A stretch of 35,688 nt of DNA from Vulcanimicrobiota bacterium. Its GTDB lineage: Bacteria > Vulcanimicrobiota > Vulcanimicrobiia > Vulcanimicrobiales > Vulcanimicrobiaceae. Both the position numbers and the translations under genes were made by a program. Below the pieces are notes generated by a model that was given only the letters and a program-made list of their open reading frames with translations, was not told the origin of the DNA and searched no databases. Of the stretch, positions 18,100 to 26,393 are shown one piece after another (the stretch's first letter is position 1; each line of letters opens with the position of its first letter). Location of the stretch: contig DAIDGX010000006.1 in assembly GCA_027452165.1 (NCBI GenBank), positions 1-35,688 of the forward strand, in the 5' to 3' direction.

Positions 18100-19914
18100 A
18101 TGCAGCGCGTCATCAACGATTTTACGATCCGGGTCGCGACGGTCAACGGCTCGGGCAGCCAGTCCTCCAATCTCGTGCTTACGAACGCGATCTTCTCCCT
18201 CGGGGTGCCGGTCGCGCCGAAAAACGTCTTTCCCTCGAATATCGAGGGCTTGCCCACGTGGTTCGACGTGCGCGTGACGGCGAGGGGGTATCAATGCCGC
18301 ACTCGTGACATCGATCTGCTTGTTGGCCTTAACGCGGCGACGTGGCGTAGCGATGTCGCAAGCGTCAAGCCGGGCGGGGCGATCGTGCATGAGGCAACCT
18401 ATCCGATCGGTGGTGATACGCAGCGCGACGACGTCACCTATTATGCGGTACCGTTCAACGAACTGGCCAAGGCAAGCTTCAGTGACGGAACGCTGCGAAA
18501 ATATCTGCTCAACATGATCTATGTCGGCGTGCTCGCCGAGCTACTCGGGCTCGACGAGGCAACGATCGAAGCGGCGATTGCCAAACAGTTCAAAAGCAAG
18601 CCAAAGGCCGTAACCACGAATATGGATGCGGCGCGCGTGGGTTTTGCTTATGCGCGCGAGCATTTGAGCAAACGCGATCCTTTCGCGATCGAACGCATGA
18701 GCGGCAAGACCGAAGGCCTGCTTTTCATGGACGGAAATCGTGCCGCCGCACTCGGCAGCGTGATGGGTGGCTGCACCGTCGTTGCGTGGTATCCGATCAC
18801 GCCGTCGTCATCGCTGTGCGAAAATTTCATCGCGCTTGCCGAGAAGTACCGCGTGGATAAAACGACCGGTGAAAAGAACGTCGCGATCGTGCAGGCCGAG
18901 GACGAACTCGCCGCGATCGGCATGGTGCTTGGTGCGGGTTGGGCCGGTGCGCGCGCGATGACCTCGACGTCGGGCCCCGGTCTTTCGCTCATGGCGGAGT
19001 GGGCCGGTTACGGCTATTACGCCGAGATTCCCGCGGTGATCTTTGACGTGCAGCGCGCGGGGCCGTCAACCGGCTTGCCGACACGCACGATGCAGGCCGA
19101 TATCGGGTTTGCCTACCATCTCTCACACGGCGACACCAAGCATATCGTCCTGCTCCCCGCGACGGTAAACGATGCTTACGAGATGGCGATGGATGCCTTC
19201 GACCTTGCCGATCGCTTCCAAACGCCGGTCTTTGTGCTCTCCGATTTGGATCTCGGCATGAACTCGTGGATTACGGCTCCGCTCGCCTATCCAGAGAAGC
19301 CGTTCGATCGCGGCAAGGTGCTGCGTGCGGACGACCTTGCAAAGCTCGACACCTGGGGGCGGTATCGCGATATCGACGGCGACGGCATTGCGTATCGGAC
19401 CCTTCCCGGAACGAACAATCCGAACGCGGGCTACTTTACACGCGGAACCGGACACGACGAACAGGCGCGCTACTCCGAATTGCCCGATGTGTGGCAACGC
19501 GGCCTCGATCGCTTAAATAAAAAGCACGAAACGGCGCGGACGGCGGTGCCGAAGCCTGCAATCGACGAGAGCGGGAACGCGATCGCGTTGCTTGCGTACG
19601 GAACGACCCATCACGCGATCGTCGAAGCGCGTGACGTGCTTCATGCCGACGGCATCGACGTCGATTACCTGCGCCTCAAAGCCCTACCGTTTGCACCCGA
19701 GGTCGCAAGCTTCATCGCGCGGCACGAACGCGTGTACGTCGTCGAGCAGAACCGGGACGGCCAGCTCTACGCGCTGTTGCGGGCGGAGCTTCCCGATCAT
19801 CTCGTCTCGCGGGTGCGTTCGATCCGTCACTATAACGGCGTGCCGATCGATGCGCACGCGATCATCGACCCATTTCTAGCCGCCGAGCGCGAGCCGGCAG
19901 TGGTTGCGGAGTAA
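18100..19914 (+). CDS. korA: 2-oxoacid (2-oxoglutarate):ferredoxin oxidoreductase, fused gamma-alpha subunit
   Basis: 604 aa. Residues 1-190 are the gamma domain (INDFTIRVATVNGSGSQSS ... FPSNIEGLPTWFDVRV). The alpha subunit follows, with YPITPSSSLCENF, the IVQAEDELAAIGM acidic stretch and TSTSGPGLSLM, then FDVQRAGPSTGLPTRT. The fused order and the segment GTNNPNAGYFTRGTGHD match the KorA type known from actinobacteria such as Mycobacterium, which works under aerobic conditions. With KorB it oxidatively decarboxylates 2-oxoglutarate to succinyl-CoA, reducing ferredoxin; the reverse reaction is possible in CO2 fixation. The beta gene follows after 5 bases. Substrate preference for 2-oxoglutarate over other 2-oxoacids is inferred from family resemblance. 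The start codon lies just after a hairpin that covers its ribosome site. Confidence 0.93.
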   Translation: MQRVINDFTIRVATVNGSGSQSSNLVLTNAIFSLGVPVAPKNVFPSNIEGLPTWFDVRVTARGYQCRTRDIDLLVGLNAATWRSDVASVKPGGAIVHEATYPIGGDTQRDDVTYYAVPFNELAKASFSDGTLRKYLLNMIYVGVLAELLGLDEATIEAAIAKQFKSKPKAVTTNMDAARVGFAYAREHLSKRDPFAIERMSGKTEGLLFMDGNRAAALGSVMGGCTVVAWYPITPSSSLCENFIALAEKYRVDKTTGEKNVAIVQAEDELAAIGMVLGAGWAGARAMTSTSGPGLSLMAEWAGYGYYAEIPAVIFDVQRAGPSTGLPTRTMQADIGFAYHLSHGDTKHIVLLPATVNDAYEMAMDAFDLADRFQTPVFVLSDLDLGMNSWITAPLAYPEKPFDRGKVLRADDLAKLDTWGRYRDIDGDGIAYRTLPGTNNPNAGYFTRGTGHDEQARYSELPDVWQRGLDRLNKKHETARTAVPKPAIDESGNAIALLAYGTTHHAIVEARDVLHADGIDVDYLRLKALPFAPEVASFIARHERVYVVEQNRDGQLYALLRAELPDHLVSRVRSIRHYNGVPIDAHAIIDPFLAAEREPAVVAE

Positions 19915-19919
19915 CCGGC

Positions 19920-20927
19920 ATGACCGTCAATATCATCGGCCTCGCACGTGACCTATACAAGGGCCTACCGACAACACTGTGTGCCGGCTGCGGGCATAAT
20001 TCGATCACCAATCACCTGATCAAGGCGCTCTTCGACTACGGCGTCGAGCCGCATCTCTTGGCGAAGATGAGCGGGATCGGCTGTTCTTCCAAGACCCCGG
20101 CTTACTTCGTGGATCAAGCGCATGGCTTCAACGGAGTCCATGGCCGCATGCCGTCGGCGGCGACCGGCGCGAAGCTTGCCAATCGTGACCTTGTCGTACT
20201 CGGCATCAGCGGCGACGGCGACACCGCAAGCATCGGGCTTGGACAGTACGCGCACATGATTCGCCGTAACCTCGATTGCGTCTATCTCGTGGAAAATAAC
20301 GGCGTGTACGGTTTGACGAAGGGGCAATTCTCGGCCACTGCCGATCTTGGATCGACGCTAAAGAACGGCACGGTCAACGAATTTGCGATGATCGACGTCT
20401 GTGGCCTTGCAATCGAACTCGGGGCAACGTTCGTCGCGCGCTCGTTCTCGGGCGACGGAAAGCAACTTGTCCCCCTGCTCGAAGCGGCGATCGCCCATCG
20501 CGGCACCGCGATCCTCGACATCATCAGCCCATGCGTCACCTTCAATGACCATGTCGGATCGACGAAGAGCTATGCGTACGTCAAAGAACACGAGCTAGTT
20601 GCGAACATGCCCGACTACATTCGACCGCGCGAAGAGATCACCGTCGATTACGAACCCGGAACGGTACAGACGATCGAACTCGAGAACGGATCGCACGTGC
20701 TGCTACGCAAGATCGATGCGGGTTACGACGCGACCAGCCGCATCGGCGCGATGCAAGCGATCCACGCGGCGCGCGGCAACGGTGAGTTCCTGACAGGCCT
20801 GCTCTTCGTCGATCCGGCCGTTCCCGATCTGTGCGCGAAAGAACGCATGACCGCAACGCCCCTCAAAGATCTCGGGGAGGCGGATCTTCGCATCGGACGC
20901 GAGGAGTGGTCGAAGCTGTTTACTTGA
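19920..20927 (+). CDS. korB: 2-oxoacid (2-oxoglutarate):ferredoxin oxidoreductase, beta subunit
   Basis: 335 aa, ATG with GGAG eight bases upstream inside the end of korA. It binds thiamine diphosphate and one [4Fe-4S] cluster. The TPP/Mg motif is visible as GDGD at residues 97-100 with NN at 125-126, and the four expected cluster Cys are present: C21 and C24 (TLCAGCGHN), C55 (GIGCSSKTP) and C204 (ISPCVTFND). Catalysis occurs at the KorA/KorB interface in the cytosol. No separate ferredoxin or delta subunit gene is adjacent, so electrons must go to a carrier encoded elsewhere. The stop is 3 bases from the converging DUF4870 gene, with no terminator hairpin between them. Confidence 0.95.
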   Translation: MTVNIIGLARDLYKGLPTTLCAGCGHNSITNHLIKALFDYGVEPHLLAKMSGIGCSSKTPAYFVDQAHGFNGVHGRMPSAATGAKLANRDLVVLGISGDGDTASIGLGQYAHMIRRNLDCVYLVENNGVYGLTKGQFSATADLGSTLKNGTVNEFAMIDVCGLAIELGATFVARSFSGDGKQLVPLLEAAIAHRGTAILDIISPCVTFNDHVGSTKSYAYVKEHELVANMPDYIRPREEITVDYEPGTVQTIELENGSHVLLRKIDAGYDATSRIGAMQAIHAARGNGEFLTGLLFVDPAVPDLCAKERMTATPLKDLGEADLRIGREEWSKLFT

Positions 20928-20930
20928 GGA

Positions 20931-21266
20931 CTAGGCGAGCAGACGCAAAGTGAGCGGATAGCTATACCGCTCGCCCTGGGCCGTCTTCACTGCGGCCACG
21001 ATGCAAAAGATGACATTCGCAAGCCACACGGCGGGGAGCAAGAACGCCCCGATGACGAGCACGGTTAGGACGCCCGAGATCACCGACGCTATGACGATGC
21101 TCAGTTGAAAGTTGAGCGCCTCTTTGGCCTCCTGGGCGAGCCATGGTTTCGAATCGCGCGAGACGAGCCACACGATGAGTGGAACGAGGAAGCTGAAGAA
21201 CATTCCGCTGAGGTGGGTGAGCACGGCGACGTTTTTGTCGTCTTGTGAGGCGGGGCTCCCGATCAT
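20931..21266 (-). CDS. DUF4870 (Tic20-like) small membrane protein
   Basis: 111 aa from ATG 21266, with GGAG about eight bases upstream. The longer open frame back to 21863 runs inside the permease gene and is not coding there. The N-terminus DDKNVAVLTHLSGMFFSFLVPLIVWL and the following PWLAQEAKEALNFQLS are the classical DUF4870 pattern, followed by two more hydrophobic segments (IVIASVISGVLTVLVIGAFL and VWLANVIFCIVAAVKTAQGE). The protein is about the usual family length with three to four membrane segments. Its ATG overlaps the TGA of the upstream permease gene (ATGA), so translation is probably coupled. The function of DUF4870 is not established. Confidence 0.9.
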   Translation of the reverse strand: MIGSPASQDDKNVAVLTHLSGMFFSFLVPLIVWLVSRDSKPWLAQEAKEALNFQLSIVIASVISGVLTVLVIGAFLLPAVWLANVIFCIVAAVKTAQGERYSYPLTLRLLA

Positions 21267-22588
21267 AAGCGCTTCTCCTGTGCCACCTTGGTACGACGGG
21301 CGATCGCAAATCCCCAGTATGCCGGAAGGCCCAAAAGCATGATGCCGAGTCCAATCATCGTATCGCGTGGCGCGCCGATCGCGACGTCGGCGACGATGCC
21401 CCACGCGATCGCGAGAAAGAGCCCCGTACTCCATGGATGGAGGGGTATGCGAAAGGCGACCGGCCTGTTCGCGTCGCGCTTGCGAAAGATAAAGAGCGCG
21501 ATCGCCGCCAGTCCGAAAAAGACGAAATCGACGCTCTCGACGTAGTTGAGAATCTGGTTGTAGCTGCCGCTCAGCGCCACCACCGCCGCCGTGATACCTT
21601 GCGCCACAATCGCTACGAGGGGAACGCGCGTGCGCGGATGTACGTAGCCGAGTGCGCGAAAGAAGATGCCGTCCTCGGCCATTTGGTGATAGACGCGAGG
21701 CGAGACGAGAATCTGCTGCGAGAGCGTGCTCATCGTGGCGATCGCGACGAGCGCCGTGACCACGCCCGCGCCGACGGGGCCAAGCGTAAGCGCGGCGAGA
21801 TCGCTTGCGGGTGTCTGCGTATGGGCGAGCGCCGCGGCGCCAAGTCCATGCAGAAACGACCAATTGGCGAGCAGATAGAGCGCGACGACGATCGCTACGC
21901 CGAGCGTGATGCCGCGCGGTAGCGTGCGTGTCGGATCCCGGAGTTCGCCGTTGATAAAACTCGACGTGTGCCAGCCGTCATAGGCGAAGAGCACGGCGAC
22001 AAGCGCGAGCCCGGCGCCGGCGAGCAGGTGTGCGTTCGAAAGCGGCGCGAGCGTAGGTGCCGCATGGATGGCGAGATGGCTATGCGCGGCGATCGCGCAT
22101 GCGGCCACGACGACGATCATCGCGACGTTGAGCAGGATGAACGCGTGCTGCGTGAACGCGCCCTGTCGCAGGCCGAAGCAGTTGATGAGCGTGAAGGCCG
22201 CGATGATGAGCGCGCCGAGTACGCCGGTTGCGAGTGGCACGTGAAGTGCGGGAACCACGTAGATCGCGAAGGTGACCGCACCGGCTGCCATGCCGCCGCT
22301 CTGCGCTACGAGCAGCAGCGTCCAGCCATAAACGAAGGCAACGCTCGGGTGGAACGCATCGCGAAGGTAGGCATAGAGCCCGCCGTTCTCTGGGCGCCGT
22401 GCCGCGAGCTCGGCAAAAAGCGTTGCGCCGAGGAGTGCGATGATGCCGCCCGCGATCCAGGCAGCGGTTGCGAGCACGGGCGCGTGCAGATAGCCGATCA
22501 CGAGCGACGGGTTTAGAAAGATGCCCGAGCCGAGGATCCCGCCCATGACGATCAACACCGCATCGAACGTGCCGAGACGTCGTACCAT
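21263..22588 (-). CDS. APC-superfamily amino-acid permease (copy 1)
   Basis: 441 aa, about twelve membrane segments. The APC signature is at the N-terminus: FDAVLIVMGGILGSGIFLNP (the G-S-G-I-F substrate-binding bend in TM1), then FAELAARRPENGGLYAYLRD and GWTLLLVAQSGG. This resembles the LAT/SLC7-type branch of bacterial amino-acid exchangers or importers. The substrate cannot be read from sequence. It is one of three clear paralogues in the window (others at 25034 and 27871). It is sixth in a seven-gene minus-strand run, 53 bases after the stop of the HD-GYP regulator, and overlaps the DUF4870 gene by four bases. The ribosome site is weak (GAG). ATG 22588 aligns with the paralogues' starts. 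Confidence 0.93.
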   Translation of the reverse strand: MVRRLGTFDAVLIVMGGILGSGIFLNPSLVIGYLHAPVLATAAWIAGGIIALLGATLFAELAARRPENGGLYAYLRDAFHPSVAFVYGWTLLLVAQSGGMAAGAVTFAIYVVPALHVPLATGVLGALIIAAFTLINCFGLRQGAFTQHAFILLNVAMIVVVAACAIAAHSHLAIHAAPTLAPLSNAHLLAGAGLALVAVLFAYDGWHTSSFINGELRDPTRTLPRGITLGVAIVVALYLLANWSFLHGLGAAALAHTQTPASDLAALTLGPVGAGVVTALVAIATMSTLSQQILVSPRVYHQMAEDGIFFRALGYVHPRTRVPLVAIVAQGITAAVVALSGSYNQILNYVESVDFVFFGLAAIALFIFRKRDANRPVAFRIPLHPWSTGLFLAIAWGIVADVAIGAPRDTMIGLGIMLLGLPAYWGFAIARRTKVAQEKRL

Positions 22589-22641
22589 TGCTCGACAAAA
22601 CCCACGGAGCGCGCGGGCGGTTTCGCGCGGTCGCTGGGCGC

Positions 22642-23625
22642 CTAAGCGCTACGCAGGTGCTCGGTGCGATCGTACGCGCGCACGAACGCATCCACGACGG
22701 AAGGGTCGAAAGCCTTGCCCCGTTCGCTGCCGATCTGCGCGCGCGCATGCTGGTGCGTGAACTCGACCCGATGCGGCCGCTCGCGTACGAGCGCGGCGTA
22801 CGTGTCGGCAACGGCAACGATGCGCGCAAAGAGCGGGATATCGTCGCCGCAAAGGCCCTCGGGGTACCCGCAGCCATCGTAGCGCTCATGATGGAATCGC
22901 GCCATCGTCTCGGCAGCCCGCATCAACGGGCGCCCTTCGCTCAATATCGCCGCACCGGCGTCTGCGTGCGCGTTGACGACGCTGCGCCACCGCGCGGTGA
23001 GCGTGGATGGCGTGGCGCGAACGTTGTAGGGAACGGTAATCATGCCGATGTCGTATACGGGCACACCCAGTCGCAACGTCTCGACCTGGCCGGAGGCAAG
23101 CTGCATCTCGTTTGCGATCGCGAGGCAGATATCTCGCACGAGCAACGCTTGGCGCGCGAGGTTGTAATCGAACGCTTCGAGCATGCGATGTAGGCGAGCG
23201 AGCGTGTCACGTTCGTCGGTCGGCATGACGATCTCGCCGTGTGTCGTGCGCGCCGGCGGTACGCTCGTATAACGGCGAAGCGTTTTGGCGAACTCGTTGA
23301 GCGGCAGCGGTTTGTGCAGAAAGAGGGTGGCGCCCGCCGCGAGCGCGCGATCGGCAAGAGCGCGATCGCCCGTCGCGGTGAGCATGAGGATCGGCGTGAA
23401 CGCATGCGCGGGAAGCGAGCGCACCGCGGTGATGAAGCTCACGCCGTCCATCTCCGGCATTTGATAATCGACGATGATCAGCGATGGCCGGATATCGGGT
23501 AACTGCTCGAGGGCGCGCTCCGGATCATCGAAGGCGAGCGCTTCTTCGGACAAGACGCGTTTGACGATGGCGACGTACAACTTGAGGTTGGTCTCATCGT
23601 CGTCCACGATGACCACGCGGTTCAT
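22642..23625 (-). CDS. Response regulator: receiver domain plus variant HD-GYP domain
   Basis: 327 aa from ATG 23625 (the sequence upstream in this frame is not domain-like; GGAG lies close upstream). Receiver domain, residues 3-120: acidic D8-D10, phospho-acceptor D53 (LIIVDYQMPEMDG), T83 and K105, all in place. HD-GYP-type domain, about residues 140-310: the second half is conserved (H220, HHERYDGCGYP at 245-255, AVADTYAAL), but the HD pair reads Y191-D192 (VYDIGM), the Lys after it is Met, and the early His is absent. HD-GYP proteins are metal-dependent c-di-GMP phosphodiesterases; the altered ligands make catalysis doubtful, so a c-di-GMP-binding or protein-interaction role is possible. 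It sits between transporter genes with no adjacent histidine kinase. Confidence 0.88.
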   Translation of the reverse strand: MNRVVIVDDDETNLKLYVAIVKRVLSEEALAFDDPERALEQLPDIRPSLIIVDYQMPEMDGVSFITAVRSLPAHAFTPILMLTATGDRALADRALAAGATLFLHKPLPLNEFAKTLRRYTSVPPARTTHGEIVMPTDERDTLARLHRMLEAFDYNLARQALLVRDICLAIANEMQLASGQVETLRLGVPVYDIGMITVPYNVRATPSTLTARWRSVVNAHADAGAAILSEGRPLMRAAETMARFHHERYDGCGYPEGLCGDDIPLFARIVAVADTYAALVRERPHRVEFTHQHARAQIGSERGKAFDPSVVDAFVRAYDRTEHLRSA

Positions 23626-23662
23626 ATACTCCACAGTGTCTCGTGGCGGGCGCGTCCGAACA

Positions 23663-23803
23663 TTATGCGTCGGTGAACTGTTCGCGTGCTCCCGGTAAAG
23701 TTGTCGTGAACCGGGAGCGTTCGTGCGCCCGCTCGGTGTATCCGATGGCGGCCCATGCCGCAAGGATGGCGAGAAATCCCGTAAGGGCGATCGTTACGTC
23801 CAT
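23663..23803 (-). CDS. 46-aa single-pass membrane microprotein following the ammonium channel gene
   Basis: ATG 23803 is preceded, with a 10-base spacing, by a good GGAGG and overlaps the end of the ammonium channel gene by 10 bases in another frame; the stop is TAA. The sequence has one strong hydrophobic segment at residues 3-21 (VTIALTGFLAILAAWAAIG) followed by a charged, basic tail (YTERAHERSR) and a polar end, predicting a type with N-out/C-in or tail-in orientation. I do not recognise the family. Its place is where glnK is often found beside amtB, but it bears no resemblance to a PII protein. A small accessory subunit of the channel is an inference. The ribosome site, overlap and clean TM segment support it being real. 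Confidence 0.6.
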   Translation of the reverse strand: MDVTIALTGFLAILAAWAAIGYTERAHERSRFTTTLPGAREQFTDA

Positions 23804-24987
23804 TGATAGGCAGCCTCCGCATGCTGGGTAAGATCGAGACCGAGATGCTCCTGATCGGGGGTCACGCGCAAGGGCATGATGAGCATCACGAACTTTAGAA
23901 CTGCGTACGTCATCGCCGCGGTATAGGCCCACACCACGGCGACCGCGGCGCATTGGACGAGGGTTTGGTGCGCGACCGCAACATGGAGCGCGAAGACGCC
24001 GGTGAGCAGCGCGCCGATCGTGCCGCCGATGCCGTGCACGGGAAAGACATCGAGCGCGTCGTCGATATGCATACGAGCACGCAGCTGTACGGCCGCATAA
24101 CAGCCGATCGCGGCGATCGCGCCGATGACGATCGACGCGGCGGGGGTAACATACCCCGCCGCGGGTGTTATCGCGACGAGACCGGCCACGCAGCCGGCGG
24201 CAGCGCCGACGGCGCTGGGCATACCGGTGCGCGACCACCCAAGCGTCATCCATGCGAGCGCACCCATTGCCGGTGCTACGCTCGTGTTGATGAACGCGAG
24301 CGCCGCGACGCCGTTTGCGGCAAGTGCGCTCCCGGCGTTGAAGCCGAACCAGCCGAACCAACAGAGCGCGGTGCCGAGGAGCATCATCGTGCGGTCGTGC
24401 GGTTCGTGGGGACCGCTGCGTAAGCGTGGTCCGAGCATCCACGCGCAGATCAGGGCAGCAACGCCCGACGAGATGTGCACGACCGTGCCCCCGGCGAAGT
24501 CGAGCGCGCCGAGATTTGCAAGCCAGCCGCCATGTCCCCAAACCCAATGCGCGATCGGGTCGTACACGACCGTGGACCAGAGCACGGTAAAGAGCAAAAC
24601 CGCGGCGAACCGCTTGCGCTCCGCGAACGCGCCGGTGATCAACGCGGGCGTTATCGCCGCGAACATCATCTGGAAGAGTGCGAATGCGAGATGGGGCACC
24701 GTCGGCGCATAGGCAGGGTTCGGATGCAGGCCCACGTGTGTGAACCCCAACCACGCGAAGGTACCGATGACGTGGTGCCAATCGGGGCCAAACGCAAGCG
24801 TGTAGCCCCACAGCACCCACTGCACCGCGATGGCGCAGAGCGCGAGAAAGCTGTGCATCAACGTCGAGAGCACGTTCTTTCGATGCACCAGGCCGGCGTA
24901 GAAGAAGCCGAGCGCCGGCGTCATCAACATGACGAGAGCCGCGCTCGTCAGAACCCAGGCGGTATCGCCGGCACTGATGCGTCCCAT
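23794..24987 (-). CDS. amt: Ammonium transporter (Amt/Rh family)
   Basis: 397 aa with eleven predicted membrane segments. Family landmarks: FYAGLVHRKN near residue 30, phenylalanine gate region QMMFAAITPALITGAFAER (F109), D163 in DFAGGTVVH, and the twin pore histidines H171 and H318 (VFPVHGIGG). Amt proteins conduct ammonium/ammonia across the inner membrane for nitrogen assimilation and are usually blocked by GlnK. No glnK is adjacent; instead a 46-aa membrane protein overlaps the 3' end. The gene lies 46 bases downstream of an APC permease gene and belongs to the Lrp-led run. The C-terminal tail is short (LGLDLTQHAEAAYQWT). The start ATG 24987 has a poor ribosome site, but no better in-frame start exists upstream. 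Confidence 0.95.
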   Translation of the reverse strand: MGRISAGDTAWVLTSAALVMLMTPALGFFYAGLVHRKNVLSTLMHSFLALCAIAVQWVLWGYTLAFGPDWHHVIGTFAWLGFTHVGLHPNPAYAPTVPHLAFALFQMMFAAITPALITGAFAERKRFAAVLLFTVLWSTVVYDPIAHWVWGHGGWLANLGALDFAGGTVVHISSGVAALICAWMLGPRLRSGPHEPHDRTMMLLGTALCWFGWFGFNAGSALAANGVAALAFINTSVAPAMGALAWMTLGWSRTGMPSAVGAAAGCVAGLVAITPAAGYVTPAASIVIGAIAAIGCYAAVQLRARMHIDDALDVFPVHGIGGTIGALLTGVFALHVAVAHQTLVQCAAVAVVWAYTAAMTYAVLKFVMLIMPLRVTPDQEHLGLDLTQHAEAAYQWT

Positions 24988-25033
24988 AAAAGAACGCTAC
25001 CGGATCGCGCCTTCCCACGCATTCGACTCTTGG

Positions 25034-26383
25034 TTAAAGCGTGCGCTCGGCCTTACGTCGGAAGGCGTAATAGACCGGAATTCCCGTGAGCAGCACGACG
25101 AAGCCGATCAGGGTCGCGGAGGTCGATTTCACGAGGACATCGAGGACGATTGCCCACGCGACGAGCAAGAACGTTATCGTGCTCCACGGATGTAGCGGCA
25201 TCGTGAAGAAGGGTTTCGGCGCTCCGATGAGGGCGTCGCGCCTGCGAAAAACCACGAGCGCGAGCGCGGCAAAACCGAAGAAGATATAGTCGATGCTCGT
25301 GACCCAATTGAGGATGAGATCGTACTTGCCGGAGAGCGCGATCAGCATGGCGGCGACGCCTTGCACGGCGATCGCGATGACCGGCACGTGCGTGCGCGGG
25401 TCGATCCGCGCAAGTGCTTTGAAGAACGTGCCGTCGGCGGCCATTTGATAGTACACGCGTGGTGCGGTGAGAATCTGGTTGGTGATGAATCCGAGCGTGG
25501 AGAGCGCGACGATCGTTGCCATGATGCGTCCGCCGATTGGGCCGAGCACCGCGCGCACGACGTCGGAGGCCGGTGTGTCGGTGCGGGCGAGGCCGTCTTG
25601 TCCGAGTGCGATCAAGCAGACCAGATTGACCGCGAGATAGAGAACCACGACGCCGAGCACGCCGTAGATCATGCCGCGCGCGAGCGTTTTATGCGGCTCG
25701 CGCAGCTCGGCCGACATGAAGCTTGAGGTCTGCCAGCCGCTGTAGGCGAACATCACCGGTACGAGCGCAAGTCCCATCGCGACCACGGGGTTGAAGGGCG
25801 GCGCTGGTGCGTTTGAGAGCGGGTGCGCGAGTGCACTCCCAACGGCGAAGAGGCCGATCGCCACGACGCCTGCGATCGCGATGAGTTTGGCGATCATAAA
25901 GGTGTTCTGGGCGTTGGTGCCCTGTCGAACGCCCAAGCAGTTGACGAGCGTGAAGAGTCCGATCACGCCGACGGCAATCGCCGTGGCGACGGGATGCGAG
26001 AGCTGGATGCCCGTGATCGCCGGAAGATAGAAGGCGAACGTGACCGCCGATGCGGCTGCGCCGCCACCTTGCGAGATCAGCAAGAGCGTCCACCCATAGC
26101 AGAAGGCGACGGCCGGATGGAAGGCATCGCGCAGATATGCATACACGCCGCCATCGTTGGGGCGCCGTGCCGCAAGTTCGGCGAAGATGCCCGCGCCGAT
26201 GAGCGCGATCGCGCCCCCGAGTGACCACGCGAGCATCACAAGCGGTCCCGTGTGGACCATGCGCGCGACACGCGAAGGGTTGACGAAGATGCCCGAACCG
26301 ATGATACCGCCCATCACGATGAGCGAGGCGTCGCGCGCGCCGAGGCGGCGCAGCAGCTGGGGCCGATCAGATGGCTCGGTCAT
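25034..26383 (-). CDS. APC-superfamily amino-acid permease (copy 2)
   Basis: 449 aa, about twelve membrane segments. TM1 signature LIVMGGIIGSGIFVNP, then FAELAARRPNDGGVYAYLRD, GWTLLLISQGGG and a conserved MSAELREPHKTLARGM loop. Closely similar along its whole length to the copy at 21263 and to that at 27871. Probable proton- or substrate-coupled amino-acid uptake or exchange at the inner membrane; substrate not assignable. ATG 26383 lies 10 bases beyond the stop of the Lrp/AsnC gene, so the two are almost certainly co-transcribed, and control of this permease by its Lrp neighbour is a reasonable inference. The ammonium channel gene follows after 46 bases. Confidence 0.94.
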   Translation of the reverse strand: MTEPSDRPQLLRRLGARDASLIVMGGIIGSGIFVNPSRVARMVHTGPLVMLAWSLGGAIALIGAGIFAELAARRPNDGGVYAYLRDAFHPAVAFCYGWTLLLISQGGGAAASAVTFAFYLPAITGIQLSHPVATAIAVGVIGLFTLVNCLGVRQGTNAQNTFMIAKLIAIAGVVAIGLFAVGSALAHPLSNAPAPPFNPVVAMGLALVPVMFAYSGWQTSSFMSAELREPHKTLARGMIYGVLGVVVLYLAVNLVCLIALGQDGLARTDTPASDVVRAVLGPIGGRIMATIVALSTLGFITNQILTAPRVYYQMAADGTFFKALARIDPRTHVPVIAIAVQGVAAMLIALSGKYDLILNWVTSIDYIFFGFAALALVVFRRRDALIGAPKPFFTMPLHPWSTITFLLVAWAIVLDVLVKSTSATLIGFVVLLTGIPVYYAFRRKAERTL

Positions 26384-26393
26384 GCCCCGTGAT

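Noticed and set aside
23663-25018. 451-codon minus-strand frame covering the ammonium channel
   Set aside because: Only its last 46 codons, after the GGAGG-ATG at 23803, look coding; the rest is out of frame with amt.
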